Source: a virus. From it: DNA of 61,690 bases. The notes below the pieces were generated by a model. That model searched no databases. It was given only the letters and a program-made list of their open reading frames with translations, and was not told where the DNA came from. The stretch spans positions 1-61,690 of IMG/VR virus record IMGVR_UViG_3300029986_000019, one strand, 5' to 3'. Position numbers and translations under genes: made by a program. Shown piece by piece: positions 1 to 6,429 of this stretch (position 1 is the first letter of the stretch; each line of letters begins with the position of its first letter).

Positions 1-235
1 TGTCAAGCCTATTTTCGAAAATAACTAAAAATAGTTTTGATCCATCTAGATTTACTCTAGATCCCATCTAAGCCACACAAAAAAAAGACTACCCGGTTAA
101 GAGTAGTCTTTTTTTTTTGTTTAAGGCGATCTAGAGGTAAATGTTACCAGTTAACACTCTGAGTCTCATAATAGTACTTATCGCCTTCCCGATAGATACC
201 TACTTCCGACAAAGACAAATGGTTCCAGAGTTCTA
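1..235. repeat. Terminal repeat, left copy (genome end overlap)
   Basis: These 235 bases recur at 61455-61690. The copies match except for one poly-T run, ten T here (109-118) and eleven in the right copy. The repeat starts exactly at base 1 and runs to the last base of the window, as expected for the overlap of a circular or terminally redundant phage assembly. It carries a -35 box (minus strand, 1-6), a terminator hairpin and the 3' end of a gene. Whether it is a true packaged direct repeat or an assembly overlap cannot be decided from sequence alone. Confidence 0.95.
79..118. terminator. Bidirectional Rho-independent terminator
   Basis: A run of eight A, a stem GACTAC/GTAGTC (87-92 with 103-108, extended by the A/T runs) and a run of ten T. 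It has a U-tract in both directions. On the minus strand it lies just after the 107-residue gene (stop at 144). Confidence 0.85.
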
Positions 236-467
236 ACTCAACTTGATCGTAACCTGGTATACCCGGCATTACCTTGTACAATCTAACGTCTGGTATCTTA
301 GGTTCTGTTACCCCATCCGTTACGACTAGCAACATTGTGTGTAGTGTACCGGCTATTCGTGAGTGTATTGTTGCCTCACTCCATGCAATCATCATTGCAA
401 ACGGTACATTAGGGATTATCTCAGTGTACATACTGTAATTCCGTTTGATACTAACTGTTTGGGCCAT
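144..467 (-). CDS. Hypothetical protein, 107 aa
   Basis: No family recognised. A mixed sequence of 107 residues without a membrane segment or cysteine motif. The ATG follows a weak AGG-containing site. It follows the 73-residue gene by nine bases and is the last gene before the terminator at 79-118, so both probably form a short unit fed by the promoter at 770-799. The last 30 codons are repeated at the right end of the window, so on the circle this gene spans the chosen cut point. Confidence 0.7.
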   Translation of the reverse strand: MAQTVSIKRNYSMYTEIIPNVPFAMMIAWSEATIHSRIAGTLHTMLLVVTDGVTEPKIPDVRLYKVMPGIPGYDQVELELWNHLSLSEVGIYREGDKYYYETQSVNW

Positions 468-476
468 TGATCTAAC

Positions 477-698
477 CTATATCCTTACTGCTGTAACATA
501 TGTGACAACACACATAGATTGTAATCTGTCTGCAAGTTGTCTAGCGTTTTGTTCATCAAATAACCCTGCTGCATTAACGTTGTTTGTTAATCTTACTGCT
601 TCATTCTCACGTGCAGAGTATAGGTATGTTTGACCAATACCTACAACAGGTTCAAAAACAATTCGGCATAGCTTAACGCTAGTGTCATTAGTAACCAT
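477..698 (-). CDS. Hypothetical protein, 73 aa
   Basis: Unrecognised small protein. The ATG has a GGAG ribosome site about eight bases upstream. The sequence is soluble-looking, with an alternating pattern (VFEPVVGIGQTYLYS) suggesting beta strands and a helical second half (DEQNARQLADRLQ). It is the first gene left of the gene-free region 699-1623. Confidence 0.65.
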   Translation of the reverse strand: MVTNDTSVKLCRIVFEPVVGIGQTYLYSARENEAVRLTNNVNAAGLFDEQNARQLADRLQSMCVVTYVTAVRI

Positions 699-769
699 TG
701 TTCAATACTCCATTCTTTAATTGTCAAGTTTGACCGTCTATTGTCCGCGCGTCAATGGCGCTTGCGTCA

Positions 770-799
770 ATACTACTACATACCTGTATGATGTGTCAA
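770..799 (-). promoter_or_regulatory. Sigma70-type promoter
   Basis: On the minus strand TTGACA (799-794), an 18-base spacer, then TAGTAT (775-770). It points at the 73- and 107-residue genes. The -35 box is perfect; the -10 box matches the consensus at four positions of six. Confidence 0.5.
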
Positions 800-1241
800 T
801 CCCGTTTTGCCCATTTTCACCCGTTTTCCATCTAAAAAATATATTTTCAAACTATTTTTTCCTGCTTACCCTATCCTGCCAGTTACCTATCCTACTAGTA
901 ACAGTAAGTGTCAATTACGTCTAAAGTCTAGTTTGACTATCAATAATTATTTATGCTATCATTTATCGTGAATAGACTTCAGACAATACTTTTGTATTCG
1001 ACAGACCGAACCTAGCCTTTAGTCCAACACACCCGCCCGTACCCATACTCACACATATACGTGCCTACGTGAACTCACTCTATCCTCTACGCTTATTTCA
1101 CCTGTCATTTTAAAAGTTCAAAATAGCTGCAAACTTTAGCATTCCCATTTTCATTGGTCCCCCAACCTATACTTTATGCTCTAGAGTCTCCACTATAGAC
1201 TTTCAACTATTTACTCTAGTTTGGCTGCTTAAAATACCAAA

Positions 1242-1406
1242 TAAATTAACCGGTGGTTTCGACCTATAATATATACTGTTCTTCTCTGAAAAAATTTAAA
1301 TATAGATATCTACACCCACAAGATAAAAGAGATCTAAAGTCTATTTTAATCATTAGAAAAAAGGGAAAAGTAAATTATATATATGTGGGGTCAAAACCAT
1401 GGGTTA
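1242..1406. repeat. MITE-like inverted-repeat element, copy 1
   Basis: The left arm (about 1244-1310) begins TTAACCGGT, then a GACC box and TATAATATATAC, and ends TATAGATATC. The right arm (about 1366-1406) is an imperfect inverted copy ending GGGTTAATTAAT. The left arm matches 26801-26868 over about 65 bases with few differences. It has no open frame inside. Each arm has TTAACC and TATATA 18 bases apart, with the arms pointing inward. Confidence 0.7.
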
Positions 1407-1572
1407 ATTAATTTCACGTTTTTTAAAATCTATTTCAAATCTTAGAGTAAAATCACCCACTTTTTCACAAAAACACACAAAAATAGGCCAAAACTGAACT
1501 TCTCAAAAAGCCCAATTTTGGCCGAAAACACTCGAAAACACCTAAAAACGAGACCCCCCCCATCTGGCAGAA

Positions 1573-1614
1573 AATTTTTATATAATGGGGGTCAAAGTTA
1601 CCGGTCAATTAACC
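1573..1614 (-). repeat. Half copy of the inverted-repeat element
   Basis: On the minus strand TTAATTGACCGGT, then TTTGACCCCC and TATATAA. This is the same order and spacing as the arms at 1242-1406 and 26797-26935, but without an obvious partner. Read as a promoter it would be TTGACC-18-TATATA, and it lies only about 450 bases from the next gene to the left. Confidence 0.55.
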
Positions 1615-1623
1615 ATCTAAACT

Positions 1624-2055
1624 CTAGGTTCCATCAACGTAATTATCTGCTTCAACCGAACGGCGACCGTCTAAAATGTCGTCCGGCGGTATATTTTGTG
1701 CATCCTCAGATGAGTTAACGCAATGGATTTTTGAGCCACCATCACACACTTTAGACTTCTTTTTCTTAGTTTTCTTGGGTTTTTCTGTCAGTAATTCATT
1801 AGGTTTCTTAATCCATTCATTATAGGATTTAACAGCATCTAGAGCGTTTCTCAGAGCAATATTTGCCCCAAGATTGCTTACTCCATGAGGTAAAGCAGCC
1901 ATATAGTCTACTTTCCTCTGGATATAATCTAGTACTGTTTGACTAAAATCTGGGTCTTCAGCTGTAATGACTATAAAGGGTACACCACACTCTACAGCAT
2001 TATTTAAAAGACTAATGTTAGTTCTTACAGTTGTGCCTATAGTCTTGTTCTTCAT
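1624..2055 (-). CDS. Hypothetical protein with lysine-rich linker, 143 aa
   Basis: Unrecognised. Residues 1-90 look like a small alpha/beta fold (PFIVITAEDPDF, then helices). A stretch of lysines follows (about 93-102, KPKKTKKKKSK), then an acidic polar tail. The start has AGGG six bases upstream. It is the last gene of the long replication and accessory run before the gene-free region. The basic linker suggests nucleic-acid contact, but this is only inference. Confidence 0.7.
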   Translation of the reverse strand: MKNKTIGTTVRTNISLLNNAVECGVPFIVITAEDPDFSQTVLDYIQRKVDYMAALPHGVSNLGANIALRNALDAVKSYNEWIKKPNELLTEKPKKTKKKKSKVCDGGSKIHCVNSSEDAQNIPPDDILDGRRSVEADNYVDGT

Positions 2056-2108
2056 TCAAATCCCTTTCTCATTCAACCTAAACTGTACTCTAACTGGAAG
2101 GAGGGCCA

Positions 2109-2315
2109 TCAGTACCTCTTAAACTCTTCACCACACTTGTAGCACTTGACTGTTACCCCGTCCAGTTGTTGTACCCATCCATGCTGAAGTGTACTGCATG
2201 AAGGTACAGTCTCAACTAACTTATTTGGTACTGTACCCTCTATCTTACCACAAGCCATACACTGTTTGGCATTACCAGTGATAGGCTTCATCGTAGTGTG
2301 TGGACACTTCTCCAT
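2109..2315 (-). CDS. Small zinc-ribbon protein
   Basis: About 68 residues with CPH near the N-terminus, CMACG and, near the end, CYKCG: paired knuckles of a zinc ribbon. The frame stays open to a TTG at 2327, but the ATG at 2315 has better ribosome-site spacing and removes an overlap with the upstream gene, so I prefer it. Probably a nucleic-acid or protein-binding accessory; target unknown. Confidence 0.65.
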   Translation of the reverse strand: MEKCPHTTMKPITGNAKQCMACGKIEGTVPNKLVETVPSCSTLQHGWVQQLDGVTVKCYKCGEEFKRY

Positions 2316-2319
2316 ATCA

Positions 2320-3216
2320 TCACTCAATATCCTCTACCTCCGTCGTAGTCTTTCCTGTGTTATTAGAGAAGTCTACATTACTGTATGATGGTCTTTTCAA
2401 CCCTACACTTTGTGTAGCTGCATTATTAATATCATTCCCAGAGAAATCACGCGGCTTTTCCTGAGATGCAGAAAAGATCCCCATAGTCTTTTCAACAGCA
2501 GCTAAACTCTGGGCTTGATCCCATCCTCTCTGGGATAGATATATGTACAAGTCATCTGCAAAATCTGCCATAGCCTGTAGCTTAACTATCTTAGGGTACT
2601 CATCACGTACAAACCTTTGAACATCAAAGGCTATGTCAAGCTGTTGTAACCGCGGTACTCGCTCTACGCCAATAATAGCGGCTTTTCGTACCCTGATGAG
2701 TTCTCCGGGCTTTGTGACGTCGTGTAGCTGTACTGTAGCACCATGATCTAATTCCTGTAGTGTGGCTAGTATCTCAGGTTTAAAACTTTCTTTCTCACAA
2801 CCAAAAACATTAGTCATGAACTTAACCATACTAAAGTATGTTTCATCTTTAGGGACTTCAGGCCGTTCAGTAACATGCAACAAACTATATAGCTGCTCAA
2901 ATACTAGATCCAAGTAGTTACGTAACTGGACCATATAGTCTGTCTGTCCAAGCGAGCCTTGTCGATCAGGCTTATTACACTCTAGTCTTTGTAGCAGAGC
3001 ATCAATAGCAAAGCATCTAGCCTTTGCACTGACTTCATGAGTTTGATCCTCATAGTAAGGATCAAACTTGGTGCTATCAAACTCTATAGTAGATGATGAT
3101 GGTGAAGGGTTTAGATCATAGTTCTCATATGAGTGCCTTAGATCCTTCTTAAACTGTTCAACATCAGTATCAATGTCAACTATAACCTCTAGGGCTATCT
3201 TTTTGTATTCTGTCAC
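2320..3216 (-). CDS. Hypothetical protein, 298 aa
   Basis: No family recognised. Mostly helical with a polar, low-complexity C-terminal third (about 250-298, Ser/Thr/Asn-rich). It starts with GTG behind AGAGG. The codons for FSGND near residue 262 are one copy of the dispersed TTCCCAGAGAA motif (2435-2445), and a second degenerate copy lies at 2526-2536. The start lies four bases from the DUF4326 gene, so the two are probably co-transcribed and may work together. Confidence 0.75.
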   Translation of the reverse strand: MTEYKKIALEVIVDIDTDVEQFKKDLRHSYENYDLNPSPSSSTIEFDSTKFDPYYEDQTHEVSAKARCFAIDALLQRLECNKPDRQGSLGQTDYMVQLRNYLDLVFEQLYSLLHVTERPEVPKDETYFSMVKFMTNVFGCEKESFKPEILATLQELDHGATVQLHDVTKPGELIRVRKAAIIGVERVPRLQQLDIAFDVQRFVRDEYPKIVKLQAMADFADDLYIYLSQRGWDQAQSLAAVEKTMGIFSASQEKPRDFSGNDINNAATQSVGLKRPSYSNVDFSNNTGKTTTEVEDIE

Positions 3217-3220
3217 GGAT

Positions 3221-3862
3221 CTAACCTCTTTTCTTTATGACGAAACGCTGTTTCTTTCTGGGAATGATTTTACTATCTACTACCGGTTTGTTAGCTAGTT
3301 CAAGCAACACATCGGCATGACAAAGTTTAGGTGCACAAAAGCACACTAAGTCTTTGCCGCGAAGTGGCTCTAACCAGTCAGGTTCATTCTTTAGCTTATT
3401 CTCTGCATAAACTCTAAACCTGGCAAGGACTAATTCTCTGTCTTCTTCTTTCTTTAGTGGATAGGGATTGCCCCATACACTAGGACGACCTACATACTGT
3501 GCGTTAGCAGGTTTAGTTTTATCATTCCTGTTCCATACTTTAGGTTTTGTTTTCAATGGCCTTAAAGGACTATCCTCTAGTGCTTCATCATAGCTCTTAT
3601 CCCAGAAAGCCTCTGCATTGATGTTGTCGATCAACAACAGTAAAGCATTGTAGAGCATGTTAAAGTTTATCTCACATGACTTGCTCATACCATGCCCATC
3701 ACTAACTTCAGCATGGAGATCGCCGAATATAGCTTGTAACCTTATAGTACAGTCATGTTCAGATACTATCCTAAAGTCTGGGCTATGGAACATAACTTCA
3801 GGATAACTATCCTTGATCTTCTGTGCTTGCTTCTCTGTTAACAAGCCTCTATGTGCCGTCAT
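3221..3862 (-). CDS. DUF4326 domain protein
   Basis: The C-terminal half (about 122-190) carries the DUF4326 signature: YVGRPSVWGNPYP, a helical stretch, then CFCAPKLCHADVLLELA. The family is small and of unproven function; it recurs in phages and in gene neighbourhoods with NAD or nucleotide-handling domains. The N-terminal 100 residues are unrecognised. I chose the ATG at 3862 because GAGGAG precedes it and it overlaps the upstream NADAR stop as ATGA, so translation is coupled. The basic tail (IIPRKKQRFVIKK) is encoded by a dispersed-motif copy at 3254-3264. Confidence 0.8.
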   Translation of the reverse strand: MTAHRGLLTEKQAQKIKDSYPEVMFHSPDFRIVSEHDCTIRLQAIFGDLHAEVSDGHGMSKSCEINFNMLYNALLLLIDNINAEAFWDKSYDEALEDSPLRPLKTKPKVWNRNDKTKPANAQYVGRPSVWGNPYPLKKEEDRELVLARFRVYAENKLKNEPDWLEPLRGKDLVCFCAPKLCHADVLLELANKPVVDSKIIPRKKQRFVIKKRG

Positions 3863-4338
3863 GTTGTAAACTCCTCTCGTATAGACTCTATACTTTTGAG
3901 TAGCCACTCTGCATCAGCAGGAACTTTGACGTAACTACTAAAGACATAGTAGTGGAGTAGAGGCAGTGTATTACGGATAAACTGTCTCTTCATCACTTTG
4001 TTGTTTTCGATCTTTATTCTGATCGCAGCCTTTATCTTGGCTTTAAACCTATGATCTTTCTTGATGTAGTATTTGTAGGTCTCATATCTAGGATCTTTAA
4101 ACTTACGTCCAGCCTTTTGTGCAGCTAAACCGTACATACCTCTCAATACTTCACGGTCTGGATGAGAAGTACCTAGCCAGTGCCAATACCCTTCGATACT
4201 CTCAAAGTGCCCATCAATAGGTAAGTCTATAGGAGTGTGTGCAAAGTTGGATAGGAACCTTCCTAACTCTGTTTTACCTATAGAGTACACGTTGACATGT
4301 TCTTTGCCATCTTTCCATTGGTTCGGTGGTGATGCCAT
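3859..4338 (-). CDS. NADAR (YbiA-like) family protein, probable ADP-ribose N-glycosidase
   Basis: Residues about 17-130 match the NADAR pattern: RFLSNFAHTPI, then FESIEGYWHWLGT, then YGLAAQKAGRKF. Family members bind or cleave N-glycosidic bonds of ADP-ribose derivatives, and some reverse guanine ADP-ribosylation laid down by DarT-type toxins. At 159 residues it is of normal family length. It overlaps the DUF4326 gene by four bases. A role in countering a host ADP-ribosylating defence, or in NAD metabolism, is plausible but not shown. The assignment rests on motif reading, and a diverged member may have changed substrate. Confidence 0.7.
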   Translation of the reverse strand: MASPPNQWKDGKEHVNVYSIGKTELGRFLSNFAHTPIDLPIDGHFESIEGYWHWLGTSHPDREVLRGMYGLAAQKAGRKFKDPRYETYKYYIKKDHRFKAKIKAAIRIKIENNKVMKRQFIRNTLPLLHYYVFSSYVKVPADAEWLLKSIESIREEFTT

Positions 4339-4342
4339 TGGA

Positions 4343-4618
4343 TTATACTAACCTTCCCACTACCATCAGATATACTGTTAGAAGTAGTACATACACTAGC
4401 CACTTAAGTATCTGAAAACCAAAACTAGAGTATTGACCTTGTAGATCACTGAACTCTAGTCCTTGATTGTGTGCTTTTTTCTGTAGTTGCTGCTGCCTAT
4501 CAACATAGTTTGTTGGGGCTAGAGGGTCTGGGTACCTTACAGTACACTCACAATCATTAACAGTGCAACCTTTGCTACAATGCCTTAGCATAGTATGTCC
4601 ACAATAACCACAGTTCAT
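4343..4618 (-). CDS. Small membrane protein with N-terminal zinc-finger-like cysteines
   Basis: 91 residues. The first 27 contain seven cysteines and histidines (CGYCGH, HC, C, CEC), suggesting a metal-binding head. A single hydrophobic helix occupies about 69-88 (ILKWLVYVLLLTVYLMVV), so the cysteine-rich part is likely N-terminal and soluble. It starts as TAATG on the stop of the 165-residue gene. Confidence 0.65.
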   Translation of the reverse strand: MNCGYCGHTMLRHCSKGCTVNDCECTVRYPDPLAPTNYVDRQQQLQKKAHNQGLEFSDLQGQYSSFGFQILKWLVYVLLLTVYLMVVGRLV

Positions 4619-5115
4619 TACTTTAGTTCTCCTTTCTCAGTAAATACTTTACAGCCACACATTCCGTAGTCGTCACCTGCACCTAAACACTCACCATCAT
4701 TGCAAAGATGGTCGTCATGCCATGACTTAGGATGTCCACAAGTGCATTTAGGGTCAGATTTGAAGATTGGTTCACCATCCACAGGGTATTGATCGGGATC
4801 TATTCTATCCCAGTTAGTAGGCATTAGGTTGCTAGTAATAACCATACACTCTATACATACTTGACCCTTCCAATGAAACCCATCACCATAGTCTGTGTAG
4901 AGTATAGCATCAACTACTATTTGCCCATCACTCCTATGTGGACAATCTTTTACTAAATCCCATCCTGCTTGTTTTTCATCTTCAGTACGCCAATTGGCTT
5001 GAAGTTCCTCATTAGTTTTGTAAACTCTAGGTATGATTACATCGGATGTGCCATTCCATTCAAAGTAACCAAAGAGTTTACTATCTATGTAGACTTTACC
5101 CTGGGTATGCGACAC
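4618..5115 (-). CDS. Cysteine-rich zinc-binding protein, 165 aa
   Basis: Unrecognised. CPH and CIEC lie in the middle. A dense C-terminal cluster (about 123-155) contains CTCGHPKSWHDDH, then C-x4-C and CGC, consistent with two metal sites. The CxCGHxxxxHxxxxC pattern resembles the cluster in the neighbouring 91-residue membrane protein (CGHTMLRHCSKGC), so the two may be related. GTG start with GAGG upstream; the start shares one base with the preceding stop. Confidence 0.65.
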   Translation of the reverse strand: MSHTQGKVYIDSKLFGYFEWNGTSDVIIPRVYKTNEELQANWRTEDEKQAGWDLVKDCPHRSDGQIVVDAILYTDYGDGFHWKGQVCIECMVITSNLMPTNWDRIDPDQYPVDGEPIFKSDPKCTCGHPKSWHDDHLCNDGECLGAGDDYGMCGCKVFTEKGELK

Positions 5116-5519
5116 TATGTTAACCTCGTTCTTTCTATCTTAACCGTGGGTATTGCACCCGTTTTTGCTGCTACTCGTTTCATGATCACATCCACTATGT
5201 CACGTCTACGTACGATCCATACTTCTCCAACAGGGAAGTCAGGATGACATGCAACGTTTAGTTTGTACTTTCTAGCACACCACTCAGCAGCATCTCTCAT
5301 GTCTGTGTTGACAACTATAAAGTCTGGATCAAGTACCTGTCTGGTAAACATGATTTTGAGTATCTTTACCACTAAAGTTTCTACATAGTCTATACGTGCT
5401 GCTTGATCAGCATATGTTTTGAGTTCAGATACTTCAGCGTTTAGGTCGGCTGTTTCCCCAAAGTACCGGTCAAGTTCTTTCTGGGAAAAGGTATCAAAGG
5501 GTTTCTGTCCACTATCCAT
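5115..5519 (-). CDS. Hypothetical protein, 134 aa
   Basis: No family recognised. An N-terminal helical stretch (about 10-60) is followed by an alpha/beta part with VWIVRRRDIVDVI near residue 100. It has a good GGAGG site before the ATG. The 34-residue membrane microprotein lies immediately upstream. Confidence 0.65.
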   Translation of the reverse strand: MDSGQKPFDTFSQKELDRYFGETADLNAEVSELKTYADQAARIDYVETLVVKILKIMFTRQVLDPDFIVVNTDMRDAAEWCARKYKLNVACHPDFPVGEVWIVRRRDIVDVIMKRVAAKTGAIPTVKIERTRLT

Positions 5520-5522
5520 AGT

Positions 5523-5627
5523 TTAGGTTCCTCCAAAACAATAAACAATATAGGACACTAGCAATACAAGTAGTAGTACTCCTATAATACATCCGCATCC
5601 TTTGTTTAAACCGGGTTCGTTTGACAT
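5523..5627 (-). CDS. Membrane microprotein, 34 aa
   Basis: A small gene between larger ones. ATG at 5627 behind GAGG, stop TAA at 5523-5525. The protein starts MSNEPGLNKGCGC and continues as one hydrophobic helix (IIGVLLLVLLVSYIVYCF) to the C-terminus. The fit between neighbours (four bases after the 163-residue gene, three before the 134-residue gene) supports a real gene. Function unknown. Confidence 0.65.
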   Translation of the reverse strand: MSNEPGLNKGCGCIIGVLLLVLLVSYIVYCFGGT

Positions 5628-5631
5628 TTAT

Positions 5632-6117
5632 TTAATACCTCATAGGTGTAAAGTGTATATTGAGTTTATGCTCAAAGGTAAGTAGTTCATTCCCAGAGAG
5701 ATTACCCGCACCACCAGCCCATTCAAGGATACACCATGCTAGACTTTTGTCTTCAGGTATTTGTGTGTGCTCATATGATAGTTCAGTGACAACATGAATT
5801 ATAGCTTGCCACTCATAATGTGTCCACACTACGTTAGGTTGTTCTTTACTATCATCATGCAATGCTATAGTAGAGGTTATAACAGCTACAACAGGGTTTC
5901 CACCCGCAGGAGTATCAGCAGGAGAACGATGTATACCATACCCTGTAAACCCTCCACCATTAGGTGTTTGGAAAAGAGTAAGATATCTCTTAACTCTTGT
6001 TTGCCCCTTCCTCTTAGTACTACCTCTATGGTATTTCCTATCAGCAGAGACTATAGGACGAACCATAGTTCTACATAGTGCTATATCGTTTAGCTCAAGA
6101 GTTCTCTCGTTTATCAA
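5632..6117 (-). CDS. Hypothetical protein, paralogue of the next gene upstream
   Basis: About 161 residues. No ATG is well placed. Two TTG codons lie at 6123 and 6117; only the second has proper spacing from AAAGGA, so I start there. The central part resembles the upstream 108-residue protein (DRKYHRG against ERRYGGG; GGGFTGYGIHR against GTGFDGYCIVR; then VVAVITSTIAL against WVAIKINTIVTL). A tandem duplication followed by divergence is likely. It overlaps the upstream gene by 23 bases. Function unknown. Confidence 0.65.
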   Translation of the reverse strand: MINERTLELNDIALCRTMVRPIVSADRKYHRGSTKRKGQTRVKRYLTLFQTPNGGGFTGYGIHRSPADTPAGGNPVVAVITSTIALHDDSKEQPNVVWTHYEWQAIIHVVTELSYEHTQIPEDKSLAWCILEWAGGAGNLSGNELLTFEHKLNIHFTPMRY

Positions 6118-6421
6118 TTGCAATTCCTTTCAGAGTGGACGGGTCACGTTTACCATCTAGCGTGACTATAGTGTTTATTTTAATGGCTACCCAAGGATTA
6201 ACATACTTAGGTGTATTATCGCGGACAATACAATACCCATCAAACCCTGTACCATCCTTAATTCTACTTATTACTCCTTCTATGATAGTTGATGGTTGTT
6301 CATTATTAGAGTGTGCGGTAGAGGGCCTTCCACCGCCATACCTACGTTCAGCCCTAACCCTAGTACCATTAGTTACTAGTTTGTCTGCCCATTCTGACCG
6401 TTCTACTTTGCCCTTACTCAT
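6095..6421 (-). CDS. Hypothetical protein, 108 aa, paralogue of the following gene
   Basis: A glycine-containing beta-rich protein related to its downstream neighbour. Start ATG behind AGGAAAA. It lies eight bases from the primase-helicase stop, so it belongs to the replication unit. No catalytic motif is visible. Confidence 0.65.
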   Translation of the reverse strand: MSKGKVERSEWADKLVTNGTRVRAERRYGGGRPSTAHSNNEQPSTIIEGVISRIKDGTGFDGYCIVRDNTPKYVNPWVAIKINTIVTLDGKRDPSTLKGIAIDKRENS

Positions 6422-6429
6422 TTGTTTTC

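Larger units (their letters stand above)
699..1623. other. Gene-free AT-rich region with repeated elements
   Basis: About 925 bases with no convincing gene on either strand. Short plus-strand reading frames here lack ribosome sites. The region contains a minus-strand promoter candidate (770-799), a 165-bp element with inverted-repeat ends (1242-1406), a further half copy (1573-1614) and several CTCTAG/CTAGAG words. A control or replication region is the simplest reading. Confidence 0.7.

Noticed and set aside
1244-1270. Plus-strand sigma70 promoter at TATAAT in the inverted-repeat element
   Set aside because: No acceptable -35 at 17 bases and no plus-strand gene downstream; listed as part of the repeat element instead.
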